Source: Bryoerythrophyllum caledonicum
Lineage: Eukaryota; Streptophyta; Bryopsida; Pottiales; Pottiaceae
DNA length: 64,000 bases
Reading direction: 5' to 3'
Assembly (NCBI GenBank): GCA_963971425.1
Contig: OZ020516.1
Location: 17,162,593 to 17,226,592 of the forward strand
A program made the translations under genes and the position numbers. The notes under the pieces were generated by a model, which searched no databases, was not told where the DNA came from, and saw only the letters and a program-made list of their open reading frames with translations. Below, one piece after another: positions 36,601 through 48,080 of the stretch (position 1 is its first letter; the number at the start of each line of letters is the position of its first letter).

Positions 36601-37017
36601 GCTGATCGCCGAGCCAGGAGCCAAGAGGAGATTCTCAGAGAGGAAGATGACGATGTCGCATCCGGGAGTGGAACACGAGAGCGAGACATCGCGGCCGAGC
36701 TCCAGCGCTCCTGCACCGACGATGAACGAGCTCGCCCCTAGCGTGACGGACGAGTTCACCTTGCAGAGTGTGTCCAACGAGCCCTCGCCTCTGAGATCCG
36801 ACTCGCAACCGAGCGACTGATTCACAAGCCCCATGTAGCACCTGGAGTCGTAATGCGCCTGCGCGGGACCGCATCGCAGCTCTCTCGACTCCGCATCCGG
36901 ATTCACTCGCGACCGCTCCACGCGCTGGCGAAGCACATTCTCGCCACTACGACTTGAAGTGACGCAGATTGCGAGCGATGCAAGCAGCACAAGGTAGAGA
37001 AAGAATTTCAGCGCCAT
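30609..37017 (-). CDS. Glycine-rich, Cys-rich multi-pass membrane protein (At5g11700-type family)
   Basis: Twenty exons, all GT/AG and in phase, encode 1434 aa: 37017-36206, 36117-36002, 35888-35680, 35602-35351, 35238-35113, 35001-34943, 34844-34745, 34625-34508, 34394-34185, 34015-33706, 33588-33495, 33387-33285, 33205-32934, 32723-32596, 32516-32093, 31986-31703, 31580-31373, 31284-31042, 30928-30840 and 30756-30609. A signal peptide (about 1-21) leads a Gly-rich ectodomain (GGGGGGRVAL, GGGGAGGRVHFHWSDIP). An EGF/ephrin-receptor-like Cys stretch follows (QCPEGLHGLYCVECPVGTYK). A first membrane segment lies at about 874-892 and a second at about 993-1010, followed by the conserved cytosolic block WWEG…YTWQQWRRREKLQRLQEF and SEYDHACLRSCRSRALYEGL. 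A C-terminal cluster of helices begins at about 1278, and the protein ends DRSLYASDPLKFWEP. The family is conserved in land plants but its function is unknown to me. Confidence 0.88.
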
Positions 37018-38353
37018 GATCCTGGCAGCCCGTCTTCCTCATAGTCTCCCTCGCCTCCCCTGTCGCGTTCTCAATCGTTCCAACACGCTAATCGATTTCA
37101 TCCGATCCTTGAACTCCTGCGTCATTAAATTGAACTACGTCAAATTCTCGCTGTAAACCAAAAGGAGCTCCTCAAAGCCGGCCACCAACCGAATACGAAC
37201 AACTAGGAGCTGGATATTCCTCCTCTACCAAAGGGAATAACCACGACAGTGATCAGTGGCTGCTCGACGTAGGTGCAAATTCCATTCCCCGTGGAGAATA
37301 CAAAAGCAACGACATGAACACAGCAATTCCATTAACCTCTCGCTCTCGACCGCCATCGCCTCAAACCTTCTCATCTCTCTCTCTCTCTCTAATTCACACT
37401 CACAGAACATTCACGTCTCCAGGCTCAAGAATCCAAATCCATCAACTATCACTAATCTCTCATCAAAACAGAATGCCAGCTAACCGGAGGAAATTAAACA
37501 GCTCCCGCTCTCCGTCGCCAGAACACCTTCGCATCTCACTCTCGCTCCCTCTCTCACAAAACCGAACGTAGGCAATTCGGTGCAAATTTCACAAACTCCT
37601 TCCCGGACAGAATCAGCTCATCCTCTCACCAGTCAATCCACGCGACTCCTCCTCCAGAAAAACCGACTTCGAACTCCAAACCACAGTCACAGTAATGTGC
37701 AACACGCACAAGCAGCTGCGACTCTGATCAGACAGGTAATTGGCTCCGATCAGCGACGGCCGCCGCGACGTCCCCGTTAGATGATCCCAGCCTCTCCCCA
37801 CCGACCGATGCGATCCATCCAACGGCCGGATTTCAATTCCGCGGCGCCACCACATGATCTTCCCGTTGTCCTTGAGGCAGTGATGATACCGGCTCCGCGT
37901 GGGTGGGTGGGAGGGTGGGAGCGCATATAGCGGGGTGCGTAGATACAGCCAAATATAGCGGGAGCCCAGACTGGAACAGCACGCGCCCCGGCTCCCGACA
38001 CGAGGCAGCGGGCGGCGATGAATGTGGATGGTCATCCGTTTCGGTGCAGGAGTCGTCCTCAGCCAAATTTGGCGTCTCATCCATATTTTCTGTTAAGTTT
38101 GGGACCGACGATCGGACGTGGCTTGGAATAAAGGGTGAGGATCGTGCGAGGGATGGAGGCATCTGTGTTGGTAGTGGGGGTTAAATTTGGGAGACCGTGG
38201 GTCGTGTTGGATTGTACCGTTGGTGCACGGTCGTAGGGCGGTAGGTGGGGCCGGGGCGGGCACCGGTGACCGCTATAAAGGAGTGAATCAAGCGAATTAA
38301 TGTTGTGATTTTCCTCGGTTAGTGTAAGAGCTATCAGGATTTTCCCCTAGTAG
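37018..38353 (-). promoter_or_regulatory. Leader and promoter region of the glycine-rich membrane protein gene
   Basis: On the minus strand this is upstream DNA. A CT run (37374-37393 on +, GAGAGA in the gene's sense) may lie in the leader, as in the BELL gene. From about 37750 to 38280 it is GC-rich. No gene is supported on either strand. Confidence 0.3.
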
Positions 38354-38706
38354 GATAAGCCCCCCCCATAACCAATAAAAACCCATAGCCAACGCCTATA
38401 AAATTGGGGTATATCCAACCTCTTCCATCCTATTACCACCAACTCAGCTCCAAATGGAAGTTTGTTGTTAGTCAAGACCCTTACTTTTGGTCGTTTGTTA
38501 TGGGGGGTTACTTACTGTTGGCCACCCACTAAACATGACTGCATAGTTTGAAAATTCATTAGTAATTCAGTTTTCATCGAAAAGATATGAAATCACTTGG
38601 GTTGGAACTGTAATTCTATTGGTTATCACTGAAAAATAATAGTATAATTATCTCATCTCTCCATGTATGCACATTCCTTAACCAATCAGTTTTGGGGGGG
38701 CTTATC
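38354..38706. mobile_element. TA-flanked MITE (GATAAGCCCC ends)
   Basis: The ends GATAAGCCCCCCCCATAACC and, inverted, GATAAGCCCCCCCAAAACTG are bounded by TA-like bases. The interior is homologous to 26206-26567, sharing ATGAAATCACTTGGGTTGGA and ATCACTGAAAAATAAT in the same order. Confidence 0.6.
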
Positions 38707-38752
38707 TTAGTTAGTTTATTGTGATATCAGTATTCTCTCTTCCTACCCATAA

Positions 38753-38987
38753 TTAATCCTTAAACGTCTGAACGTGCCGTTGGTGGCCACAGTATTCTAC
38801 ATGTATAATGTCGTATTTGAACATGATAAGGTTGAGGTTAATTGAAATTACCTCCAAATGAAAGATGTTAGTTAAAGAAATTTCAATCTGAAGGTGCAAG
38901 TCTTGCTAAATTTTAGTACATTTTTGTATTCCGCACAGTAAAATATGTCCTTGTGTATACGGTTATCAACTGATGTTTAGGGGTTAA
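38753..38987 (+). mobile_element. Short-family TTAA MITE (copy I)
   Basis: It starts TTAATCCTTAAACGTCTGAA and ends CTGATGTTTAGGGGTTAA. The core is conserved (GTATTTGAACATGATAAGGT). It shares its right TTAA (38984-38987) with an inverted copy. Confidence 0.75.
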
Positions 38988-39180
38988 TCCTTGAAGGTCA
39001 GGGGGGACGATATATATACACGTATTTTATCTTAACATACAAAAAATATATTAAATTTAGCAAGACATACACCTTTGGATTGAAGATTCTTCAACTAACA
39101 TCTTTCATTTGGAGATCATTTCAATATCTCAACCTTATCATGCTCAAATACGACACCATACATATAGAATACTTGACCAT
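38984..39180 (-). mobile_element. Short-family TTAA MITE (copy J, inverted, truncated)
   Basis: It starts TTAATCCTTGAAGGTCAG on the TTAA shared with copy I and runs as the reverse complement of the family (GATTGAAGATTCTTCAACTA, CCTTATCATGCTCAAATACG). It fades at ATAGAATACTTGACCATTTT. Confidence 0.65.
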
Positions 39181-39674
39181 TTTGCAACTTTTCAAGCATG
39201 TAGTAGGTGTAATAATGGTATAATTTAAAATTGTCACGTGTCATTGGATCAGGCTCAACACAGATACAAGATTTTGTAACTACAATCTACATCAATTCTT
39301 ACACCTTGTATGTCAAATACACAGAAAACATCATGTTGCAATCCAAATGTGGCTTTTATGACCTTGAAGGGTGAACTTGTGAGAGAGGTTTTGACTGTTA
39401 ACCATCTAAGGCCAACGAGGTATTTTGGCCGGAGAGAATCTATAGTTGTTCTAGATCTTATAGAATAGCATCTACACATTGGATACATTTGAGCACCAAA
39501 ATCTACGATTCCATTTCACATTAATCACCGTAACTTGCTGATGCTTGCACAGATTGTCGTGGCGATGGTCTCGATAGATATGCCCATCTTCCTACACCTT
39601 TCTTCATAGATTTAGTCTATCATGGAGGTGGTCTGTAGCACTTACTACTGAGATTATCCTGCCAAAACAACATG
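39181..39674. other. Intergenic stretch
   Basis: No recognised content. Confidence 0.35.
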
Positions 39675-39855
39675 AAATGGGTGGCTCAGCCTTAGAGCCT
39701 GGTATCATGCAATGCCCGACCCACCATCTCTGACGAGGTCAAGTCACTTCTATGTAGCTAGCTAGCTGGGCATCGATATAGTGAAAGGAACGAACACACA
39801 CTTCATTCACGCCGACCTTCTTGAGGCCGGAGTTCTTACTACTACTACTACTAGC
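39675..39855 (+). mobile_element. tRNA-headed SINE sharing the LINE 3' tail
   Basis: The head has an A-box-like TGGCTCAGCCTTAGAGC (39682-39698) and a B-box-like GAGGTCAAGTCAC (39735-39747), at tRNA-like spacing. The 3' part (from about 39782, GAACGAACACACACTTCATT) matches the LINE tail: CACGCCG…CCGG hairpin, then AGTTCTTACTACTACTACTAC. The final microsatellite is TAC here, TTC in the other copies. Confidence 0.55.
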
Positions 39856-41005
39856 TAGCTTCCCACCCTACCTTAAAAAGTGAGGTCAGGTGTAGATGAT
39901 AATCTCCGGGATGATGCAACCGCATTTTAAGCCAGTCACCTTCCCCATTCCTCCCAACATACTAATTAAAGCAAGATGGATTGTGAACTTCAAGGTGAGA
40001 CCTATCAGATTCTCTTAATAAAGGTAATGGAGTACAACTTGGAAGCATCCAAAACCTTGGGTTGATTACAATAGCTGACGGGTGTGACACATGGAAGTGG
40101 CCCTACATTAGAGTTTTCCTGAAAGTTTGAGTTTTAAAGGGTGGCTACCTTGTGTCAGCCAAAAAAACCCAGTGCAACATTCTTTAAGGACCTTGTGTCT
40201 TTCTCTATTCACGAAAGCACGGTGAGATTTAAATACGGCAATATTTGCAGGGTGAAAATTCTCACCCTCCATATTTTATGGGCCACGCGCATGGAACAAG
40301 CTAATGTAACCAAATTAGTAATTTGGAGTCACCAATGCCACCTTGCATCTATGTTTGGACAGTGACTGTGCCTAGATGATTAACCCTGTAGCATGTTGGT
40401 TGGCTGACAAAGGACCATAATTTATGGAATAAACCCCAAAGTTAACCAAACCACCATGTTTCTAAAAAACAAGTGGACTTTCAGGTGTACAACCCCTGTA
40501 CAACGTTTTGGGGTGACAGTCAGGGTTCATACCCCACGTACTTTCAGGAAAACTCCATTTTCTTCCCTACATTCTGCAAGTAGGGAAGCTACAGTGATAA
40601 TTCGGGTTGGGCAATACATGGGGTTTCGCCCTTAGAAGGTTCATAGACGTTTGAGATTCTTTGGGCGGCTTTTATGTGATTGAAGATGTGGCATATAATT
40701 TCATGAATATTTAATACATTGCAGCTCAGAACTCAATCATGAACAAATTCCAAAATGGAAATTGGCCAAATTAGCCTTGGATACTTCAGTGAGTTCCCGT
40801 TGCAAATATTCGGTGGAATTTAATCCAACACCCCGTCATCAATATTCAAAAATGGGACAAAAATAGCGGAAACTGGTCTTCCCCTCTGGTAAATTACTGT
40901 AGAGAAAAAGCAGTAAATAACAGTTCAATTGCACAGTACTGAAAGAGCACCCTGGTACTGTAGTGCCAATTAATTTTTAATTTTTTTTTTATAAAAAAAA
41001 TGAAG
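39856..41005. other. Intergenic stretch
   Basis: No gene recognised; only short shadow ORFs. Confidence 0.35.
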
Positions 41006-41011
41006 AAGAAA

Positions 41012-41095
41012 GAGCACCCTAGTAACCCAGTTGGTGGAGTGATTTGGGCTCCCGCTTAATTAGAAGGAAGTTTCTAGCCTAGTTTGACTCTGGTG
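41012..41095 (+). repeat. Degenerate tRNA-like segment, possible SINE head
   Basis: TAACCCAGTTGGTGGAGTG resembles an A box and TAGTTTGACTCTGG a B box. GCACC at the left can pair with GGTGC at the right like an acceptor stem. The middle does not fold into a standard anticodon arm, so this is a relic, not a working tRNA. GAAAGAGCACCCT also occurs about 64 bp upstream. Confidence 0.35.
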
Positions 41096-42026
41096 CCCCT
41101 ATATTTTTTAAAGATATTTTTTAATAAAAAGTATTTAGTTTTATGTATGGAATTTAGAAGAATTCATGATATTTTAATTTCTACATTTTAAAAAGAGTTT
41201 TATTTAAGTTATTTATTAGATGGGGTTCCTGATTTTTAATGTGATGATATCTGGACTCTAGAGGGCAAGATGAAGGAAGCATACTGGCTCCTCTTAATAT
41301 AGCTCCTTATCATTGATGAGGCTTGTTGGGTTTCCCTTCCATTGCAGCCGATTTCTTCCCTTTTCCTCCTTCACCCAAATCTTAAAAGCTCCCATGTTGC
41401 CTCTTTCGTGATTCCACATAAATTTGGTAATAAATGTACCAAATTTCTTGATGCTATCACTGCAGCGATTCGTGTTGATGAAGAGGTTTGTCAATCTGTC
41501 AGAAGCAGTGCTCATGTGATAATGAGTGTGGGTGATTGTTAGAGATCTCTTTAACCCTTTAAGGCCTAAAATCCATTTTTGGGTTGTTTTGGCATGATAA
41601 TCTCGATAGCAAAAGCTGCAAGTCACTCCCATGAAAATTCTGAATTATGATATAGAGGGTGGTGGAAGATGGGCATCTATAGGGACTGCGAAAATCGGTG
41701 CAACCATTGGTGAGCTAAAGTGATTTATGTGAAGTGGGGTCACGATGAAATATACTCTGTGTGTAGATGTTGTTTTGAATGATCCATAGATTCTGGCAGG
41801 CTAAAAATGCTCATCGGCCTTAAATGGGTTGAAGGTTAGGGGGTGGGGAATGGGAGTTTTGGTAAAAATTACAAATTCAAGGTGAGTTTTACTATTTGTG
41901 GATCATTTGAGGTATTATAAATGTTGGTAGTACTTGTATCCGAGCATCCTCAACCCATGCATGTGATAGGGGCCCTCGACCAAGATAGGAAGAGCAAATA
42001 GCGAGCACATTTCAAGTAGAAGCTAA
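41096..42026. other. Intergenic stretch
   Basis: AT-rich at the left. Short ORFs on both strands near 41300-41630 lack any known domain. Confidence 0.35.
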
Positions 42027-42497
42027 GAGCATCTCTACCCCTTGCTCCTAACGAGACCAACTTAAATGGCTTTGCAGGGACCCGTCAAAGGGTTAATGGG
42101 GGTAGTCCCGGTAAGTGCTCCACCGGTCCCCACCATTTGCCCTTTCCCCTCTCCTTGAGCACCTTTCTCCCACGCCCCTCTCACTTTCTCCCCAACTTCC
42201 ATTTCAAATCCCCTAATGGTTGTCATAATTATAAAGGGATATTACTATTCATGATGATGTCAAAAAAGATAAAATATTGGCACCATGATGTCAATTAGAT
42301 AATATTCTCTGTCACATTCCAAAAGTCAAGAAATGCAGTGAGGCATGTGCTCACGGCAAACTAAAGGGAGGAGGGGTATTTTTGGCGTGACCGGGGCTGC
42401 CTATAACGTTGGCGCCATTGCGGTGGACGTCATAAAGGGAAAAAGAACGGCATATATTCCGTTGGTGGTCTCGTTCAGGACAACGGTGGCAATGCTC
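42027..42497. mobile_element. Harbinger-like MITE (TAA target duplication)
   Basis: The left end is GAGCATCTCTACCCC, with AACGAGACC further in. The reverse complement of the right end is GAGCATTGCCACCGTT, again with AACGAGACC further in. TAA flanks both sides (42024-42026 and 42498-42500). It is 471 bp and of the same type as 25265-25653. Confidence 0.65.
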
Positions 42498-42870
42498 TAA
42501 ATGTAGTGTAAATAACTCCAATCCCCAACTTGGAAAGGAGACTCAATAGCCATCATGGTCCGCTGACCACCTCCCAAAGATAATTGCTCCAACCAAGAAA
42601 CATTTGGCTTATAGTTGATCAGATGTGATGGATCAATGGCGTCGCAAGTAGGCTTCTGACACACCCTTAAAATATCATTAGCAACTAACTTCAAGGACTC
42701 TCAATAGTCCATGGATTTGACGTGTAGAAGGCATACTTTGAAGAGCATGGAATTATTGAAGCTCCCATAACGGGCCTGATAAGGCACGGTTACCTGAACC
42801 GCCTTGCAATTGGTCTTGGCGGTATGTGATAAGAGTTTGGATTAAGCATGCGTTAATAGTGTAATATTAA

Positions 42871-43305
42871 TGTTGGTCACATGAGTCAGAAGGCCTATTT
42901 TTTCTAGTAAATTTGCCTATATAATAAAGGCGAAATTAGTGGAAGAACTTAATAAGCCTTTAAAAGTTGGCTATATATTATATCCGGCATATGATTAGGC
43001 CTCCTATGTCTGATGTGGTCATCAACCATCATTAATGCTTGGTCAAACATATAGCCAAAATCTCTTTTACTTTGTGGCTACCTTTACTTTTATTGATGGA
43101 TAGATGGATAGTTATCCAAATAAAATAGTTGAAGAAAAATCCAAAAATGGATTAGAATTTGACATTACTACAATAAATAATAACCATGAACTACATTAAA
43201 TTACATATTTTCTCTTTAATTCAAAGCGTCTTCTTCTTACTTCAATTTAGTTAAAAATAACCAATATGTCACGGGATGCGGCGTGGACAACCATACCACA
43301 TCACA
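42871..43305 (+). repeat. Possible LTR followed by a primer-binding-like site
   Basis: The segment begins TGTTGGTCACATG and ends CATCACA. It is followed by TAGTATCAGCG, close to the TGGTATCAGAGC seen after many plant LTRs. No second LTR or coding remnant was found, so this is tentative. Confidence 0.25.
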
Positions 43306-43788
43306 TAGTATCAGCGTAGATTATTTAGTTTTAATCTACGTTTGTTAAGGACATACGTCCGCCACACCACATCCGTCCAACAATTGTATTTCATTTGTTA
43401 GGGTTTCATGTGTGTGCATTTAGCAATGTGTACGCCCTTGACTTGATGTCTTTGTCAAATCAAGCTTTGTGAGTGAGTTGAGTGAGTGATAATGATTTTC
43501 TTTGCTTGTAAGTGATGTTATTTCATTGATAAATATGTCGTACCTTGTTAAAAGGAGATTGATCTATTAACCCTTTTCTCCATCAATCTTTGAAAACCTC
43601 AAGAAACCCTGATCTACTCAAATACACTTGTAAAACCTCAAAACACGTCGGATTTTATTGGCTAATTCATAGTTTGTACATCACAAAGCTCCACAAAAGC
43701 TTCTAGATCTTCTAACCTTAACTAACTTGCTTTAATTACCAAGAGCTTGATGACTAAAGATCCTTAAGCTAAAAGAAGGCTCTCAAAC
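43306..43788. other. Intergenic stretch
   Basis: No ORF or family match. It could be the interior of the same putative LTR element. Confidence 0.3.
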
Positions 43789-43842
43789 ATGGTTCCCTAC
43801 ATGGTTCCCTACATGGTTCCCTACATGGTTCCCTACATGGTT
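43789..43842 (+). repeat. 12-bp tandem repeat
   Basis: ATGGTTCCCTAC is repeated about 4.5 times without change. Confidence 0.9.
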
Positions 43843-43920
43843 CTCAAACCCATAACTTCATCCATCCATTGGATGAGAGCTGACTAGGATGGACATTCAT
43901 CCACTTGAACAAGTCCATCA

Positions 43921-46900
43921 AGAAGAAGAACGCCGGTACCGAAGGGACCGGCGTGAATAAAGTGTCTGTTCGTTCCACTACTAAGACCATGCCCACCGGA
44001 CAAGGAATTAGTAAGTAGGAACTACTTCCCCCTCTCGAGGGTAGACACTATATAACGGGTAGCCAGAGACCCGCCAAGCAAACACCCAACCAACTAAACA
44101 TCCATCAAACCAAACAAGTAGCCAAAAATACAAACAAACAAGCAGGAAGCCATGAACCCCAAGACCAACCAGTCAAGAAAAATCGAAGCGGGGGAAAAGT
44201 CAAGGAAGGTCCTGTGTATCTGGAAGGGCTTGATTGTTTTCAATTTTGCGTTTGTATAGTAAAATAGACATGGCATATTGAGTAGCGATGGTGTTAATGT
44301 TTTTAAAGGTGTTTTTAATTGTATCAATGGGTATTCTGAAGGTATCTTCTGGAGTCATTATAGATGGGATAAAAGTGGTGGCACGGGCGCCGGATGTGAT
44401 TACAATAAGGGGGTCCACATTCCATCCGAGGGCGATGATGTTGTCAATAAGGGGTTGGTATTTATCTATTTTATTTTGGATTGTTTCCGGGGAAAATCTA
44501 TCGTTGCAATATGTGAATTCAATGAATTGAATGGTGTAGTCTTGGTTGATGTTATCGGGTGGTGGGTCATTGTATGGTAAGCCTTTAACACAGAGGATGT
44601 CTGGTTTTAGCCTAGCGTTGCAATGACATCTTTGGGTCATACACGAGCATGGGAGTAGCCAAGGAGGGACCGTATTCTCTTGTGGATTATTATTATAAGT
44701 ACCGACGTTCATTAGTATAAAACATCTTGATTTATTGTAGGAGGTGATTAGCTTTCGGATTTCCCATACCGCTTTATTATGTCTTTTAACAATTAGAGAG
44801 TTATGTGGTGGTTTTGGCATTTGAGTAGGACATGGAGCCATGTGTCGGGGTCCGTTGAGGGGCATATGGGACATGTTATGGATGGGAATCTTTCTATACC
44901 AAAGAAGAGTTGTTTGCGAGCATTTCCCATATACTGACCAGTACGGAATTTGATGAGGCAAGTTATTTGCGAGTCTGAGATGATGGGGTTTTTCCAAAAA
45001 TTTGTAGAGAGTTCATTGTCTATGTCGTTATTGTTAGTCCATTTTTCTATGTTAGGAATATTTTCTGAAATTGTGTCAAGGTTGTTGTAGAGGTCTTGTT
45101 TTTTGAGATATTTGCCCAAAAATCTAATTGGGCCTTTGTCGGGGGTATCTTCCTTGGAAGGCCAATCTTCTTTTCGAAAGTAGTATGGGGTAGCATAGGC
45201 ATGTTCGTGTGGGTCTTTGGCATTTTTGTGTGTTTTTTCTCGGCCTTCTTTTGCTAGTTTGTCTGCTTGTTCGTTGCCATCAATGTTGCCACTTTGTGGA
45301 GGGTTGTGATTTGTGTATGGTTTTGTAACATTTGGACCATTGATGTTAATATGTTTTGGTCGGGGTGGCTATTGTGAAGGGTAGGGTGTGTTATTTGAGT
45401 GTTAAGTAGGTAGAGTGCATTTATACAATTGGTGAATATATGTGCGGGTTCATCATTGTATTTTGTTGTGATGATTTGTAGTGTTTTGTGGATGGCCATG
45501 AGATCTGCTCTGAGGATATTTTGTAGTCCATGTAGTCTTTTGGCTAGTTTAATTTCTTTGGTAGAATTATATATGCCATAGCCAGCTTTTTCTTTGCGCC
45601 AAGAGCCCGGGCTAATTTGTTCTGGTGGTTTAAAGGAGCCGTCGGTGTAATAACTGTATGTGGGGTTAAATTTTGGTGTGGTATGGGTTTGGTAGTCTGG
45701 AAGAGGGGGAGGTATGGCGGAGTAGTTTAATGTGTTGTTGACATAGTTTAGTTTTGACCAGTTTTTACTTTTTTTTACAGGGGTTTGTATGGGTGTTGGT
45801 GGGGCCAGTTTTGTATATAGTCGGTGTATGCTTAGATTGTCTGTTATGGAGGTAAGTTCCGCAAGTTGTTCTAGGGAACCAAGGGTTTTATTTTGATGAT
45901 GGACGCATAGTATTTGTGATGTAGATGGCTCTATTCGGGGTTTTTTTAGCTCGGGTGGAATAGTAGGATCTTCGTATGGTATTGTGTCTGCTTCAAATAG
46001 TGCAATGATATGGGAATCTGAGAATGGGTTTGGATGTTGGTTGTTGTTTTGGTACCAGTTATTGTTCGGTGTGATGATGATTGTTTTTGTGTTATTTGAA
46101 TTGTGTTTGGCGGCAAGTCTAGCCCAATGTATGGCTTGTTCCATGTCCTTCTCGTTGTGGGGGTGGGCTATGCCATTACCGGTGCATTTGTAGTCAAAGG
46201 CCTTTCCTAGGGATCCAAATATTTTGTCTCTTTCATAAGGTGAGTAGGATTTTTTTAGTTTGGTAGAACATGTGACCGGGGAAGAAAAATATGATTGCTC
46301 GATATTAAAGGATGAGATCAGTGAGTCTAAAATGGGAGTGGGTATTGTGTATTGGGCATTTTTGAGGGGGTCAATTTTTGGTATTCAGTATTTATACCTT
46401 TGGTAGAGCCATATTAGTTCGGTTTCAAAGGATTGGGTCATTGGTTCGATGTTTGTAGGAGTTTGTAATTTTGTATTATATTGATTCCATAGCCATTGGA
46501 GTCGGGTAACGGGGATGGTGTGTAAATGTCGGCCGTTCTCTTCGTATAGATGTGCTTGATTGTTATCTATTTGAATTGTGTTTGAGGATGTAAGGATATC
46601 ATTTTCGGGATTGCATTCTGTTGTGTAGATGTGTAAGAGTGGGATAATTATGGGTGGTGTTACGGATCTTGAGTCCGAGAATTGTTCTTGCGGATGGTGG
46701 GCAAGGATGATATCTAAGTATATTTTGTTTTGGATCTTTTGGTAGTATTGTTTTAATTTTTCGGTGTTATGTGTGGAGGTATTGGTGTCGTGCCGTGGAA
46801 AAAGGTCTCTTTGGGGGAGCCATTTATTGTATGTATTATCATTGTGTTGCCATTGGCATAAATATTTTGTGTAGGAAGTTTGTATGTTATTTGTGTCTGT

Positions 46901-47677
46901 GTGTTGGATATGTTTATGGTTTATGATATTATTAATGGGGTATGTGGTAGGGTTTTTGGGGATGTATGTTGGGGGGCGGGGGTGGTATGTATGTGGGGGG
47001 TTAGGGGGATTGGTTGGTGTGGGAATATTTCTTGGGATGATGTTATTGTTGAGGGTGATGAATGGATCTTTAAATGTATGAGAGTATGGGTGTGTGTTGC
47101 AAGGAATATGACATATAGTGGGGCATGATGGGTGGCAAAATAGTTGTTTAGCAACATTTAGGGCACTTTTTATTAGTTTAGATGGGGTGAAGTGGTAGGT
47201 TTGAAGTCTACATTGTTCATGATGTGTGTACCGTTAGGTAAAGTAATTTGGTTTAGTTCAAAAATATTTTTTGAGAGGAGTTTTTGTAGAAGCTTTTGGG
47301 AGAGTTGGGCATTGAGTGTGTTATGATTTAATGTTTCTTGGTGCCATAGTATTTCTAGTGTTGTAGGATTAGTGAGGAAGTTCGGGAGCGTACTTTTAGG
47401 GTGGGCTTTAGCTATATGTTTTAATAAGAAGAATGTTCGTGTTATTGGTGATCTTATGCAGTCATTTTTTTTTAATTCTTGGTATGTTTTTGGCGCCACC
47501 ATATTGGGCAAGGACATAGTGAGTTAATCCATTATATATTTACCCAAGCCTTCCTTTATCGTTTAAAGCATTTTGCAGTTGTTCGCCTATGCATTGGAGG
47601 TATGCGTTTTTGAGGGAGAAAGCTTCAAGTCCAAATAGGTTATGTGGTAGTTTAGTTATTGCGTTTGACATACACTT
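43921..47677 (-). mobile_element. 5'-truncated LINE with RNase H domain, 12-bp target duplication
   Basis: The insertion is bounded by ACAAGTCCATCA on both sides (43909-43920 and 47678-47689). Its 3' end lies at 43921 and ends, on the minus strand, with a hairpin GCCGGT…ACCGGC and GTTCTTCTTCT. The 5' end is cut inside the region after the reverse transcriptase, so the endonuclease and RT catalytic motifs are missing. The minus-strand sequence is unusually rich in Asn, Thr and His codons compared with its flanks. Confidence 0.85.
44200..47670 (-). pseudogene. LINE ORF2 remnant: post-RT region, RNase H and C-terminal zinc motif
   Basis: In order on the minus strand: the end of the RT module (KLPHNLFGLEAFSLKNAYLQ, near 47580-47670); a spacer in several frames; the RNase H domain with YTDGSF near 45650 and ADLMAIHKTL in place of the usual AEL motif; then, in another frame, GNIDGNEQADKLAKEG near 45240-45290, the final RNase H motif. 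After that come CPICPSTDPDTWLHVLLKC near 44830 and a tail to the stop at about 44200. At least two frameshifts and a stop near 47540 make it non-functional. FTNCINAL replaces the usual TDS…AL, losing a catalytic Asp. Confidence 0.75.
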
Positions 47678-47689
47678 ACAAGTCCATCA

Positions 47690-47810
47690 CCTAGTGAACG
47701 ACCAGAGATCAAAAAACAAAAACCTACTACCTAGTCCTATAAATCCTAGTTCTCCACTTAACATTATCCTCCTTCTACTTAACATTTGTCTCTAAATATT
47801 TAGGGATAGT
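47690..47810. other. Host sequence between the LINE and the hAT element
   Basis: This short AT-rich stretch is part of the pre-insertion site. It would be continuous with 59832 onward if the hAT element were absent. Confidence 0.4.
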
Positions 47811-47818
47811 CTCAAAAG
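47811..47818 (+). repeat. Left 8-bp target duplication of the hAT element
   Basis: CTCAAAAG, identical to 59824-59831. Confidence 0.85.
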
Positions 47819-47924
47819 CAGGGTTGTCAAGACGCTCGACGTCCCTGACGTCCGGACGTCAGGACGGAGGACGTCCGGTGACATAACCAGTTTTGTCAAT
47901 TTACCCGGGGATAAATTGTCGTCC

Positions 47925-48080
47925 GCAGTCCCGGCCGACCGCGCCCATTCCGTCCGCTTGGGCCGACCGCACGGCCGTCCGCTTCAAGCGACCGGTGTCC
48001 GTCGTCCGCCGTCCGCCATGGCCGACCGCCCGACGGCCGTCCGCCATGGCCGTCCGCCGAGGCCGACGGCCTTCTCACGA
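47925..48080. repeat. Left subterminal GGCCGTCCG block of the hAT element
   Basis: Many copies of GGCCGTCCG, GGCCGACCG and CCGTCCGCC sit within 150 bp, in both orientations. In hAT elements such subterminal repeats are usual transposase-binding sites. The matching block at the other end supports that reading. Confidence 0.7.

Noticed and set aside
41012-41095. A functional tRNA gene
   Set aside because: A- and B-box-like sequences are present, but the arms do not pair properly and no anticodon loop can be assigned.
43789-43842. CRISPR-like array
   Set aside because: Units are directly adjacent 12-mers without spacers, in plant nuclear DNA; a plain tandem repeat.
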